DNA of 64,000 bases, from NCBI GenBank assembly GCA_041394325.1, contig JAWKIJ010000001.1, positions 2,976,001 to 3,040,000 of the forward strand, written 5' to 3'. How positions within the stretch are numbered: position 1 is the first letter of the stretch; each line of letters starts with the position of its first letter. Shown here one piece after another: positions 33,972 through 43,481 of this stretch. This stretch comes from JAWKIJ01 sp041394325. Its GTDB lineage: Bacteria; Actinomycetota; Acidimicrobiia; Acidimicrobiales; Microtrichaceae. Both the position numbers and the translations under genes were made by a program. The notes beneath the pieces were generated by a model. The model had not been told where the DNA came from. It saw only the letters and a list, made by a program, of their open reading frames with translations, and made no database searches.

Positions 33972-35286
33972 TGAATCTCCCCAGAGTTGCTCGGCGGGTT
34001 CCACCGATAGTGGCTACACCTGAGGAAGGGTTGTGGTCATGAGGAGTTCATCGGAGGGTCCTGCTGGGCGTCAGCCGATGGCCGGCAAGCAGCGCGAGTA
34101 CGTCCGGCTGATTCGCCAGGGTGTCACCAATTCCGAGGCGTGCCGACGGCTGGGGATCGACCGCAAGACCGGGCACTGGTGGAAGAACGGTGGGGTCGTG
34201 ACTCGCAACGGCGTCGTCCGGATCGTGGAGCCGATCATCGACCGAGTAGCCGAGCGCCCGGCCTCGCCCCGGTATTTGAGCGAGGACGAGCGGGTCGTGA
34301 TCGCCGACGGTCTGCGCGCCCGCCGCTCCGCTCGCTCGATCGCGCAGGAGTTGGGACGGTCAGCGTCGACAGTTGCTCGGGAGATCGCCCGCGACAGCGA
34401 TCCGGTGACTGGCGAGTACCGGCCTCACGCCGCGCACAAGCGGATGCTGGCCCGCCGAACGCGGCCACGGCTGCGCCGCCTGGCGTTCGACGACGGGTTG
34501 CGGGCTCTGGTGCAGCGCTACCTTGATCAGCACTGGAGCCCCGAACAGATCGCTCGCCAGTTGCGGGTCGAGCACGGCCAGTCGATCGCGGTCGAGACGA
34601 TCTACCAGGCCCTCTACAGCCCCGAGAAGGTCCTTGAACGGGACCCCCGGGTGTCGTTGCGGACGAAGCGGCCCTACCGGCGCCCTCGACGCAGCGGTGA
34701 TCAGCGGCGGAGCCGGTTCATCGCACCGGTCAAGCTGATCGATGAACGCCCCCAGGCGGTGACCGACCGGAGCGAGCCCGGCCACTGGGAGGGCGACCTG
34801 ATCGTCTGGGCGTTCAACCGGTCAGCGATCGGGACGCTGGTGGAGCGAACCAGCCGCTACACCCTGCTGGTTCATCTCGATGGCGCCTCCCGAGCCGAGG
34901 CACTCCGCGACGGGCTCACCGAGATCCTTGACGACCTCCCCGTCGGGCTGCGGCGATCGCTCACCTGGGACCAAGGCTCGGAGATGGCCTACCACCACGA
35001 GGTCACCCGAGCGACCGCGGTGCCGATCTACCTCTGTCATCCGGGCCGGCCCTGGGAACGCCCGAGCAACGAGAACACCAACGGCCTCCTCCGCGACTAC
35101 TTCCCCAAGGGCACCGACCTCCGGGTCCACACAGCGGCCGACCTCGACCGCGTCGCCGACGAACTCAACCGTCGACCCCGAAAGACCCTCGGCTGGCAAA
35201 CACCCGCGGCACTCTTCGCTACCCTCCGGTCCGGGCTCGTGTAGCGACGTTGACTGGAACCTGCCAAGCAACTCTGGGGAGATTCA
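33972..35286 (+). mobile_element. IS30-family insertion sequence, complete (about 1315 bp)
   Basis: Terminal inverted repeats of 32 bp with 30 matches: TGAATCTCCCCAGAGTTGCT at 33972 and the complement ending GGGGAGATTCA at 35286. Outside them GGCGCTC (33962-33968) and GAGCGCC (35290-35296) are also complementary, with 3-bp spacers. That fits either an extended repeat or insertion into a palindromic target, as known for IS30. No clear direct target duplication is visible. It interrupts or abuts a doc-like toxin gene on its right. Confidence 0.9.
34039..35244 (+). CDS. IS30-family transposase
   Basis: 401 residues from ATG 34039, 8 bp after GAGGAAGGG (a GTG two codons earlier is possible). N-terminal HTHs: VTNSEACRRLGIDRKTGHWW and RSARSIAQELGRSASTVARE. 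DDE catalytic core: first Asp in GHWEGDLIVW, second Asp in LTWDQGSEMAYH, Glu in RPSNENTNGLLRDYFPKG. The frame is intact and the terminal repeats are good, so the element may still be mobile. Confidence 0.95.
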   Translation: MRSSSEGPAGRQPMAGKQREYVRLIRQGVTNSEACRRLGIDRKTGHWWKNGGVVTRNGVVRIVEPIIDRVAERPASPRYLSEDERVVIADGLRARRSARSIAQELGRSASTVAREIARDSDPVTGEYRPHAAHKRMLARRTRPRLRRLAFDDGLRALVQRYLDQHWSPEQIARQLRVEHGQSIAVETIYQALYSPEKVLERDPRVSLRTKRPYRRPRRSGDQRRSRFIAPVKLIDERPQAVTDRSEPGHWEGDLIVWAFNRSAIGTLVERTSRYTLLVHLDGASRAEALRDGLTEILDDLPVGLRRSLTWDQGSEMAYHHEVTRATAVPIYLCHPGRPWERPSNENTNGLLRDYFPKGTDLRVHTAADLDRVADELNRRPRKTLGWQTPAALFATLRSGLV

Positions 35287-35528
35287 CCTGAGCGCCAACA
35301 GCGGTCGATGTCGGGCGAGTCGGGGTCCCACACGCCGTCGTTGAGATCGACGAAGTGCAGCAGCGAGGCTCAGGAGGCGCGCGTGTTGCCGTCTGGCAGC
35401 GGGTGGTTCCACGCCAGGCGACAGCGCAGGATCGCGGCCTCGTCGTAGATGTCCGGGTAGAAGTCCTCGTCGAACCCGGCTGCCGGAGCGTGGAGCGCGC
35501 TGTCGGCGAGGTCGAGGTACCGGGTCAC
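35287..35528 (-). pseudogene. Doc/Fic-family toxin, broken by a stop and by IS30
   Basis: GTG start at 35528 overlaps the antitoxin stop. TRYLDLADSALHAP, DIYDEAAILRCRLAWNHPLP and the Fic-like core HPLPDGNTRA lead into an in-frame TGA at 35370-35372. The same frame then continues ASLLHFVDLNDGVWDPDSPD up to the IS30 end. The core His-Pro...Asp-Gly-Asn is kept. Doc toxins phosphorylate EF-Tu; this copy cannot be complete. Confidence 0.75.
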
Positions 35529-35695
35529 TTCGCCAGGCGCTCGAGGAGCTCCTTGTCACGTTCCAGGATGCGCTTGGCCCGCTGGGTGAAGTCCCTGTCG
35601 ACGCGTACGCGGTCGATCTCTGCCGAGAGCGAGTCGACGATGAGCTGGTTCACGCTGGTGCCCTCCACGCGCGCCACGGCCTCAGCGTCTTTCAT
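35525..35695 (-). CDS. Antitoxin-like small protein upstream of doc
   Basis: 56 residues: starts KDAEAVARVEGTSVNQLIVD, ends QRAKRILERDKELLERLAK. It resembles the helical part of ribbon-helix-helix antitoxins (ARVEGTSVNQLI), but the N-terminal beta strand is absent and the gene begins 3 bp after the hsdM stop. It is therefore probably a 5'-truncated antitoxin joined to the restriction operon. It overlaps the Doc start. Confidence 0.65.
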   Translation of the reverse strand: MKDAEAVARVEGTSVNQLIVDSLSAEIDRVRVDRDFTQRAKRILERDKELLERLAK

Positions 35696-35698
35696 CGG

Positions 35699-37177
35699 CT
35701 ATTCCTCGATGTCGATGCCGATGCCCTGAAGTGCTTCGGCCAGTTCGGTGAACTCGGCGAGGGCGGCCTGAAGGTCTTCGACGATCTCCGCAGCGATGAC
35801 ACCGGGAGCAGGGAGATCGTCGAGGTCCTCCAGGCTCTCGTCGCGAAGCCAGAAGATGTCGAGGCTGGCCTTGTCCCGCGCGACGAGCTCGTCGTAGGTG
35901 AAGCGGTGGAACCGTTCGGTCTCCTCCCGCTTGGATCGCTCGCCGGGCCTGTAGCAGCCGACGAAGTCGTCGAGGTCTGACCTGGTCAGCGGGTTGGTCT
36001 TGAGGGTGAAGTGCTGGTTGGTCCGCAGGTCGTAGATCCACAGGTCCTTGGTCCACGGGGTGTCGGAGCCGGGCTTGCGGTCGAAAAACAGCACGTTGGC
36101 CTTCACGCCTTGGGCGTAGAAGATGCCGGTGGGCAGCCGCAGCAGGGTGTGGACGTCGCACTCGTGGAGCAGCTTGCGGCGGATCGTCTCGCCGGCACCG
36201 CCCTCGAAGAGCACGTTGTCGGGCACGACCACCGCAGCGGTGCCGCCCACCTTGAGGAGGGTCTTGACGTGTTGGACGAAGTTGAGCTGCTTGTTCGACG
36301 TCGACGCCCAGAAGTCGTCGCGCACGACTGTCAGGCTCTCGCGCTCGGCCTTGCCCTCGGCATTGACGATCTGCACCGACGACTTCTTCCCGAACGGCGG
36401 GTTGGTGAGCACCATGTCGAACCGCTCTCCCGGGTCGGCCCGCAGAGCGTCATCGACGTGGATCGGGCTGTCTGATTCGGGTGATTCGATACCGTGCAGC
36501 AGCAGGTTCATGGCGCACAGGCGGGCGGTGTTGTCGACGATCTCCCAGCCGGTGAACAGGCCCGAGCGCAGATGGCGCTTCTGGTCGGGGTCGAGGTTCG
36601 GGTGGTGACGCACGATGTGGTCGAACGCCGAGAGGAAGAACCCGCCGGTGCCGCACGCCGGGTCGCAGATTCGCATGTCGGGTCCCGGTTGCATCACGTC
36701 GACCATCGCCGAGATCAGCGCTCGGGGTGTGAAGTATTGGCCGGCACCCGATTTGGTGTCGGCCGCGTTCTTCTCGAGGAGACCCTCATACGCGTCGCCC
36801 TTCACGTCGGCGTCGAGAGTCATCCAGTTCTCGTTGCCGATGAGGTCTTTGACGAGCCGTTCGAGCTTGGCGGGGTCCTGGATGCGGTTCTGCGCCTTGC
36901 GGAACACGATGCCGAGCAGGTCGTCGGTGCCACCGAGGTGGTTGAGGATCGCGATGTAATGCGCTTCGAGCGCCTCACCGTTGAGCTTGAGCAGCGACGG
37001 CCAGTCGTAGCCGTCGGGCACGATCCGGTCCAGACCGAGCTGGTGCTGCTCGTCGGCCATCTTCAGGAACAGCAGGTACGTGAGCTGCTCCAGGTAGTCG
37101 CCGTAGGAGAGGCCGTCGTCCCGGAGGATGTTGCAGTAGTTCCACAGCTTGTCGACGATCACCTTGGTGTCGCTCAC
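35699..37177 (-). CDS. hsdM: Type I restriction-modification, methyltransferase subunit
   Basis: 492 residues. HsdM N-terminal helical domain (KLWNYCNILRDDGLSYGDYL), SAM motif in CDPACGTGGFFLSAFDH, catalytic NPPF in LTNPPFGKKSS. It methylates adenine (N6) in a bipartite site with HsdS. It overlaps hsdS by 4 bp and is the last gene of the hsdR-hsdS-hsdM order on the minus strand. Full length. Confidence 0.96.
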   Translation of the reverse strand: MSDTKVIVDKLWNYCNILRDDGLSYGDYLEQLTYLLFLKMADEQHQLGLDRIVPDGYDWPSLLKLNGEALEAHYIAILNHLGGTDDLLGIVFRKAQNRIQDPAKLERLVKDLIGNENWMTLDADVKGDAYEGLLEKNAADTKSGAGQYFTPRALISAMVDVMQPGPDMRICDPACGTGGFFLSAFDHIVRHHPNLDPDQKRHLRSGLFTGWEIVDNTARLCAMNLLLHGIESPESDSPIHVDDALRADPGERFDMVLTNPPFGKKSSVQIVNAEGKAERESLTVVRDDFWASTSNKQLNFVQHVKTLLKVGGTAAVVVPDNVLFEGGAGETIRRKLLHECDVHTLLRLPTGIFYAQGVKANVLFFDRKPGSDTPWTKDLWIYDLRTNQHFTLKTNPLTRSDLDDFVGCYRPGERSKREETERFHRFTYDELVARDKASLDIFWLRDESLEDLDDLPAPGVIAAEIVEDLQAALAEFTELAEALQGIGIDIEE

Positions 37178-38484
37178 GAGACCTTGGCCTTCCGAGTGTG
37201 CCTGGTCGGGGTAGCCGCTTGCCGCTCGGCCCGGATACGTCTGAGCAGCACCGATGCCGGCTCGTCGTCCGGATCCTGCGGCACGAGCTGACCGGCGAAC
37301 GCGGCTGCGAGCACCGCGCGGCGCAATGTCGCCTGGCGAGCCGCCGCTACGCGGAGCGACTCCCGTAGATGTTCAAAACCAGCGTTCTGCGCAGAGAGCT
37401 GCTCGACGACGGCCCTCTGCTTCTCAACCGAGGCTGCAGGCACCGGGACCCGCTTGACTTTGGCGGTGCTCAGGGTGTGAAGGCCGCTCGTGCTGCTTGC
37501 AACAGCCGTCAGTTGTGCGCGAGTGGACGGAGCGTTCCAGTAGAGACCGAGGAACTCGGGATCGAGCCGCGGCCCCGGCCGCACTCGGATCAGATGGTTC
37601 TGGTGGACGCAGGGGTCGATCTCGCCGTGCCACACCGCTGACCGGCCGATCTGGTCGGGACTCCCGTTCCCTTCTACCACTAGGAGGTCACCGGACTCGA
37701 GCCGGCAGCGCTCCAACTCACCGTCGAACAACTCAATCTGATGGACATCGTCGAGGTTCACCCGGCCGTGGCCGACATTCGCCACCCGGAGGAAGGGTGC
37801 TGGATTGTCCTTCGGTTTCCGCTTGGGCTGCTTTTGAATCCCGCCTCGTACGTCTGCGAGCTCGCCAACTGGCACGCGCTCTCCCAGAGATCGGAAGGCC
37901 TCGTCTGCGGCACGGGACTCCAAGGCCCCCAGCCGCGCCTCTGCGGACCGAAGTGATGCCCAGGCAGCGTCGAGGCGGGAGAAGTGTTCCTCGATGGCGG
38001 CGACGATCCGCTCCTGCCCCGCCTTCGGCGCCAACGGAACTCGCATCGAGCGGACATCTTTGTCACGGACCGCCGGGTAGCTGGATCCGGTTTGAAGCGA
38101 GCTGAGCGTGTCGACGAACTCCTGGCGTCGAACCGCGTAGTACAGGTACTTCGGGTTCACATCCTCTGCCGGCCTGAGGACGCTGAACCCCGTCGAGGCC
38201 ACCTGCTCGTCGAGTCGTGACGGCACCAGAGCGGTCTTCCGCATGTAAGTGCGCACAGTCGAGAGGACGGTGTCTCCAGCTCGAACGAGCTGTCGTGCTC
38301 GCGACGGTGCAGCGCGGCCTGCGAGGCGCTGCGTCTCGAGGATCTCACCCCGGTCCCCATCGACGCCGCCGATGTCGATGTAGTCGAACTCATGATCGGG
38401 CTCGCTTCGCGGATCGACCTTGGACACCGGCAGCGTGAGGTCCCCGATGGTCGTCCATTCCCACCCGGTCGGAAGCTCGCTCAT
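37174..38484 (-). CDS. hsdS: Type I restriction-modification, specificity subunit
   Basis: 436 residues with two target-recognition domains. TRD1 begins at PTGWEWTTIGDLTLPVSK; TRD2 begins near VPVGELADVRGGIQKQPKRK. Coiled spacer helices follow each (RIVAAIEEHFSRLDAAWASL and QRAVVEQLSAQNAGFEHLRE). The two TRDs determine the two half-sites of the recognition sequence, which cannot be read from sequence. Overlaps hsdR and hsdM by 4 bp each. Confidence 0.94.
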   Translation of the reverse strand: MSELPTGWEWTTIGDLTLPVSKVDPRSEPDHEFDYIDIGGVDGDRGEILETQRLAGRAAPSRARQLVRAGDTVLSTVRTYMRKTALVPSRLDEQVASTGFSVLRPAEDVNPKYLYYAVRRQEFVDTLSSLQTGSSYPAVRDKDVRSMRVPLAPKAGQERIVAAIEEHFSRLDAAWASLRSAEARLGALESRAADEAFRSLGERVPVGELADVRGGIQKQPKRKPKDNPAPFLRVANVGHGRVNLDDVHQIELFDGELERCRLESGDLLVVEGNGSPDQIGRSAVWHGEIDPCVHQNHLIRVRPGPRLDPEFLGLYWNAPSTRAQLTAVASSTSGLHTLSTAKVKRVPVPAASVEKQRAVVEQLSAQNAGFEHLRESLRVAAARQATLRRAVLAAAFAGQLVPQDPDDEPASVLLRRIRAERQAATPTRHTRKAKVS

Positions 38485-41324
38485 GCGGCGATGGCCTCGG
38501 TGAGTTCGGTGAGCAGGGTGTCGAGGTCTTGGCCGAAGAGCTCACGTGCTCGGCCGAGTCCGCCGCGTTGGCTGAACGGTGGGTCGAGCAGTTCTCGTGG
38601 TTCGATCGACAGCGAGGCGGCGAGGTGGCCGCGGATGAGGCCGAGCCAATCGAGTTGTTCGTCGGTGAAGGTGCGGCCGGCGTTGCCCTGCTGGAGGAGC
38701 CAGGCGTCGAAGCGTTCGGCGACCTGCTCGGGGTACGGGGCCAACTCATCGGCGTCGCCCAAAGTGAATCGCACGAGGGAGACGATGTTGGTGAGGACGG
38801 TCCCGGCCGAGCCGCGAACCTTGGACGCGTCAAGGGTCTCATAAGCCTCCCAGAGCCGATCGGGGGTCCACCGGTGCGGGGGTTTGCCGATGGCTTCGGC
38901 TAGTTCCTTGACGTCTCGGTAGGTGAGGCGTTTGGCGTAGGGGCGGCTGTAGAGCACCTGGAGAGCGGTGATTTCGTCCTTGTGCTCGTCGAGGAACGCC
39001 TTGAACGACTTGACCGTCTCCGCGGCGCGGGCTCTGGCGTCGACAGCGAACTCGGCGCGGGTGACGTGGTCGATGCTGATCTCGTCGATGACCTGGTCGA
39101 AGCTGCGCTGCACGTCCACCAGCGCGGCGCGCAGCTCGACGTTCGCGGCGAGCGGCTTGACGGCCTCATCGAAGAGAGCCTTGCGGGTCTGCTCGATCTC
39201 GGCGGCGCTCGGCTCGCTGTTGCCCGACGCGATCTGCGCCGCGGCGAGCTGACGGTCGGGATCGATGGCATCGACGAGGCCGTGCTCGATCGCTCTCAGC
39301 GACTGGCCGGCGAGCGCCTCGAGCTTGGCCCGGTCGGCCGGGGCGATGCGGCTGTCGATGCGGCCGAGGCGGGAGGCGAGGGTGGAGACGAGGTCTTCGT
39401 TGACCTGGCCGAGGGCGACCTGGTGGAGGAGCTTCTCGAGTGACACGCCCCGCTTGCGCTCGAGCGGGGGGGTCTCGATGAGCTTGGTCTCGGTGACCCC
39501 GACGGCATCGACGAGGACGAAGCGGTCCTTGTGGGTGGCGTCGGGGGTGACAACCCGCAGGTCGCTGTCGGAGATGGTGCGCACGCCGCGGCCCTTCATC
39601 TGCTCGAAGAAGTTCCGGGACCGCACCATGCGCATGAACACGACCAGCTCGATGGGCTTCACGTCGGTGCCCGTCGCGATCATGTCGACGGTCACCGCGA
39701 TTCGGGGGTAGTAGCTGGTGCGGAACGCCTGGAGTAGATCCTCGGGCTTGTTACCGTCCGACGCCTTGTAGGTGATCTTGGCGATCACGTCGTTGCCTCG
39801 GCCGAGCTCCTCGCGGGCGATGCGCACGATGTCCTCGGCGTGGCTGTCGTCCTTGGCGAAGATCAGCGTCTTGGGGATGTGCCGCAGACGGCCCGACTCG
39901 TCGACCTCGCGGTCGGGGAACATGGCCGGAAGGTTGTCACGGATGGCTCGGATCACGGTGCGGATCTGGTCCTTGGCGACAACCTTCTTGTCGAGGGCCT
40001 TCTCGTCGTAGGTGAGGTCCTCGTCGACCTGTTCGAGGCGCTCGTCGCGGGTCTCGCGGTCGCGGAAGGTCGTCCAGTAGCCGGCTTCGATGGTCGAGCC
40101 GCCCTCACTGATAGCGGTCGAGAGGCGGAACACGTCGAAGTCGACGTTCACGCCGTCGGCCACGGCCTGGGGGAAGCCGTACTCCATGACCAGGTTCTTG
40201 TTGAAGAACCCGAAGGTCTGCTTGCCAGGGGTGGCGGTGAGCCCGACGAGGAAGGCGTCGAAGTACTCCAGCACCTGGCGCCACACCCCGTAGATCGACC
40301 GGTGGCACTCGTCGACGATGACCACATCGAAGGTCTCGATCGGCAGCGCCGGCTGGTAGTCGACCTCCACCGGACGGTCCGGGGCCACGATCTCGCCGGT
40401 CTGCTCGTCCACTTCCTCGGCCAAGTCGGCATCGCCCCGCAGCATCGAATAGACGCGCTGGATGGTGCCGATGCACACGCTCGCCACCGGGTCGACCTTG
40501 TTGTGGGTCAGGTGCTGCACGTTGTAGAGCTCGGTGAACTTGCGGCCCGAGCCCGGCACCTCGAAGCCCTGGAACTCCTTGAGGGTCTGCCTCCCGAGGT
40601 TGCCCCGGTCGACCAGGAACAGGATGCGGCTGGCCTGGGCATGGCGGATCAACCGCTCACAGATGTTCGCCGCGGCGAACGTCTTGCCGCTGCCCGTCGC
40701 CATCTGGATCAGGGCTCGGGTGTGGTTGTCCTTCAGTGACCGTTCCAGGTTGGTGATCGCCTCGAACTGGGCATCACGCAACCGCGACGGGTCGTGTTCC
40801 AAGACCGGCATCTCGGCGATGCGGGCCCGCAGCGTGCCGCCGCCGTGGTTGATGTGATCCTCCACCTGCCGCTCGAACGTCTCGGGGCGGTGGAACCAGA
40901 ACACCCGCCGGGCGGTGGGTTCTGGGTCCATGTGGCAGGTGAACCACGTCTCGTCACCCGTCGACTCGTACGCGTAGGGCACACAACGGACCGTCGACCC
41001 GTCCTCACGCGTGCGGTCCACGAGGTAGGCGGGCAACTCGTCGGGCACGTTGGTCTGGTACTTCACCGTCTGCCACTCGACGCCCGACAGGGTCGTGCCC
41101 TTCTTCTTCGCCTCGATCACGCCGACCGCCTGGCGGTTCACGAACAGCACGTAGTCGGCCGGACCAGCGTTGGTGACCAACTCGCGGACCGCCACACCGG
41201 TGCCCGCGTAGAGGTTCACCGCCTTGTAGTCCTGCACCGCCCAGCCCGCGGCCTCCAACATCGCGTCGATGCGGACGCGGGCCCGCTGCTCGGGCAGCAG
41301 GCGGTCGGAGTCGTCGGTGGTCAT
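38481..41324 (-). CDS. hsdR: Type I restriction-modification, restriction subunit
   Basis: 947 residues. N-terminal PD-(D/E)xK nuclease (PADYVLFVNRQAVGVIEAKK), then SF2 translocase with Walker A MATGSGKTFAAAN and DEAH-type box VIVDECHRSIYG. Helicase motif VI region is EQMKGRGVRT. The C-terminal EcoEI-type domain follows to residue 947. It cuts DNA lacking methylation after ATP-driven translocation. First gene of the operon; all three subunits are intact, so the system should be active. Confidence 0.95.
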   Translation of the reverse strand: MTTDDSDRLLPEQRARVRIDAMLEAAGWAVQDYKAVNLYAGTGVAVRELVTNAGPADYVLFVNRQAVGVIEAKKKGTTLSGVEWQTVKYQTNVPDELPAYLVDRTREDGSTVRCVPYAYESTGDETWFTCHMDPEPTARRVFWFHRPETFERQVEDHINHGGGTLRARIAEMPVLEHDPSRLRDAQFEAITNLERSLKDNHTRALIQMATGSGKTFAAANICERLIRHAQASRILFLVDRGNLGRQTLKEFQGFEVPGSGRKFTELYNVQHLTHNKVDPVASVCIGTIQRVYSMLRGDADLAEEVDEQTGEIVAPDRPVEVDYQPALPIETFDVVIVDECHRSIYGVWRQVLEYFDAFLVGLTATPGKQTFGFFNKNLVMEYGFPQAVADGVNVDFDVFRLSTAISEGGSTIEAGYWTTFRDRETRDERLEQVDEDLTYDEKALDKKVVAKDQIRTVIRAIRDNLPAMFPDREVDESGRLRHIPKTLIFAKDDSHAEDIVRIAREELGRGNDVIAKITYKASDGNKPEDLLQAFRTSYYPRIAVTVDMIATGTDVKPIELVVFMRMVRSRNFFEQMKGRGVRTISDSDLRVVTPDATHKDRFVLVDAVGVTETKLIETPPLERKRGVSLEKLLHQVALGQVNEDLVSTLASRLGRIDSRIAPADRAKLEALAGQSLRAIEHGLVDAIDPDRQLAAAQIASGNSEPSAAEIEQTRKALFDEAVKPLAANVELRAALVDVQRSFDQVIDEISIDHVTRAEFAVDARARAAETVKSFKAFLDEHKDEITALQVLYSRPYAKRLTYRDVKELAEAIGKPPHRWTPDRLWEAYETLDASKVRGSAGTVLTNIVSLVRFTLGDADELAPYPEQVAERFDAWLLQQGNAGRTFTDEQLDWLGLIRGHLAASLSIEPRELLDPPFSQRGGLGRARELFGQDLDTLLTELTEAIAA

Positions 41325-41436
41325 GCCGACACAGAGGGTAGGAGAATCGATCGACGACGGGCGGCGTCCGTGAGGTCGAGCGCGGCCGGGCGAGCCTCAT
41401 CGCTGTCACCACGGCCTGGTCGTAGGCTGGCAGACA

Positions 41437-42834
41437 ATGCTCCTCCGGCTCGAGATCGACGGCTTCAAGAACCTCATCGGGTTCGACGCGGAGTTTGGCC
41501 CTCTCACCTGCATCGCCGGAGAGAACGGCATCGGAAAGTCGAACGTGTTCGACGCCATCCAGTTCCTCTCCCTCATCGCGGACCGACCGCTGATCGAAGC
41601 CGCACTCCAGGTGCGGTCAAATCGGTCGGACTCGGCTGGCGAACCTGCCCATCTCTTCACGGCGGGAGGGGCGGATCGCTTGATGAAGTTCGCCGCCGAG
41701 GTGCTCGTCCCTGCCGAGGTAGTGGACGACTTCGACGTGCCCACCACACCGAGTATCACGATCCTCAGATACGAGGTCGAGATCGGCTATGAGAAGCCGT
41801 CCAATGGCTCGCGACACGGTCGACTCGTCGTAGAGCGAGAGCAACTTCGCCATATCAACCGCGGCGACGCACATCGGCACATGCGGTTCCCGCACAGTGT
41901 CAAGGACTTCCGCAACAAGGTGGTGGACGGTCGACGTTCAGGTGGCCCCTTCATCTCGACAGAGGTTGCCGAGAGGCGGATCACCGTTCACCAGGATGGC
42001 GGAAGCCGAGGGCGCCCACGGCGAGCGCTTCCCACGCAGGCAAGCACCACAGTCGTCTCCACGATCAACACGGTCGACGATCCGACGATCCTCGCTCTTC
42101 GCAGAGAGCTTCAGTCGTGGCGGCGACTTGCGCTTGAGCCCTCCGCACTGCGGACCGCTGACCGTTTCGTCGACCCGACCACGCTCGGGAGCGACGGCCG
42201 CCACCTCGCGGCGGCCCTGTATCGCATCGCCATGCAGTCGCCCGACGGCTCAACATCGGAGGAGGTCTACGCGCGAGTGGCGAATCGCCTCTCCCGACTT
42301 GCGGGTCTGGACGTTCGAAGCCTGCGGGTCGATACCGACGACGTTCGAGAGCTGCTCGAGGTGGTCGTGACCGATGGACATCGTGGCGAGCTTCCCGCAC
42401 GCTCCTTGTCGGAGGGAACCCTGCGCTTCCTCGCGCTGTGTGTCGCACTTGAAGATCCGCGGATGACTGGCCTCATCACAATGGAGGAGCCCGAGAACGG
42501 CATACACCCGGCAAACCTGCCAGAGATGGTTCAGCTCGTGGAGGATCTCGCCGTCGACCCAATGAAAGCACCGGCACCGGACAACCCTCTTCGTCAGATC
42601 ATCATCAACACTCATTCGCCGGGCGTGGTGCAGCTCGTCGATCAGGCCGATCTGCTCATGGCCAACGAACGCTTTGTCGACCTCGACGGCTCATCTGTGC
42701 TGGCGCTGCGTCTCGACGGGATGAGCGGGACTTGGCGGACGCCGAAGTCGAAGGGTGCAACGAAAGCGGATCTTTTGCCCTATCTGGAGAGTCCACCGGG
42801 GGCGCAGACGAAGCTTCAGTTCGACGCCGCATGA
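41437..42834 (+). CDS. OLD/RecF-like AAA ATPase (AAA_21 type), defence-associated
   Basis: 465 residues, ATG start. ABC-type ATPase: Walker A CIAGENGIGKSNVFDAIQFL, signature-like LPARSLSEGTLRFLALCVAL, Walker B GLITMEEPENGIHPANLPEM, and H-loop region IIINTHSPGVVQLV. This is the AAA_15/AAA_21 family found in AbiLi, RloA and PtuA. Its stop overlaps the start of a DUF4276/TOPRIM-like gene (ATGA). The pair is divergent from the type I system by 112 bp. Likely an abortive-infection or nuclease-regulating ATPase. Confidence 0.85.
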   Translation: MLLRLEIDGFKNLIGFDAEFGPLTCIAGENGIGKSNVFDAIQFLSLIADRPLIEAALQVRSNRSDSAGEPAHLFTAGGADRLMKFAAEVLVPAEVVDDFDVPTTPSITILRYEVEIGYEKPSNGSRHGRLVVEREQLRHINRGDAHRHMRFPHSVKDFRNKVVDGRRSGGPFISTEVAERRITVHQDGGSRGRPRRALPTQASTTVVSTINTVDDPTILALRRELQSWRRLALEPSALRTADRFVDPTTLGSDGRHLAAALYRIAMQSPDGSTSEEVYARVANRLSRLAGLDVRSLRVDTDDVRELLEVVVTDGHRGELPARSLSEGTLRFLALCVALEDPRMTGLITMEEPENGIHPANLPEMVQLVEDLAVDPMKAPAPDNPLRQIIINTHSPGVVQLVDQADLLMANERFVDLDGSSVLALRLDGMSGTWRTPKSKGATKADLLPYLESPPGAQTKLQFDAA

Positions 42835-43481
42835 CGCTCCGCGCGGTCTTCCTCGCCGACGGACCTTCCGACCTACCGCTGGCCGGACACCTCGAGTTGT
42901 TGTGCGCTGCGCACGGCACCGAGGTTCAGGTAACGCCGATCGATCCCCGAACTCTGGTCGGAATGAGCGGGACTGTCGAAGCCCGCCTGCGGTTCGTTCT
43001 CCGTCAGGGTGTCGATCCCGACCTTGTTTTCGTCCACCGTGACGCGGAGGGGCAGGAATCGGCGGATCGAGCTGCGGAGGTTCGCACGGGAGCAATGTCA
43101 GCCGGAATCGAGGAGCGGCGCGTCGTGCCCGTCGTGCCGATCCGCATGACCGAGGCCTGGCTGCTCCTCGACGAGGTGGAGATTCGACGGGTCGCCGGCC
43201 GGCCGAGCTCAACGAATGACCTCGGCCTTCCATCCGTGTCAAAGGTTGAGTCGGTCGCCGACCCCAAGACTCGCTTGGCGAAGGCCCTACTCGCGGCTGG
43301 TCAACCCTCAGGCCAACGCCGGAGAGCGCAGTTTATGCGTGATTTCGGGCGCCATCGTGCACTGCTGCTACAACGACTCGATGTCGATGGGCCGATCAAT
43401 GGCCTGAAAGCCTGGCAGCAGCTCAAGGTGGATCTTGCAGCCGTGCTCACTCAGCTTGTCGCCGAGGAGCCAGCCCCGTGA
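42831..43481 (+). CDS. DUF4276/TOPRIM-like partner of the AAA ATPase
   Basis: 216 residues. The start strand LRAVFLADGPSDLPLAGHLE corresponds to the TOPRIM-type E-G-x-S-D motif, with Asp in place of Glu. FVHRDAEGQESADRA supplies an acidic metal-site candidate. VVPIRMTEAWLLLDEVEIRR matches the conserved xEAWLLAD segment of DUF4276. Family members sit beside AAA_21 ATPases in AbiL-type systems and are thought to be the nuclease. Translationally coupled to the ATPase. Confidence 0.7.
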   Translation: MTLRAVFLADGPSDLPLAGHLELLCAAHGTEVQVTPIDPRTLVGMSGTVEARLRFVLRQGVDPDLVFVHRDAEGQESADRAAEVRTGAMSAGIEERRVVPVVPIRMTEAWLLLDEVEIRRVAGRPSSTNDLGLPSVSKVESVADPKTRLAKALLAAGQPSGQRRRAQFMRDFGRHRALLLQRLDVDGPINGLKAWQQLKVDLAAVLTQLVAEEPAP

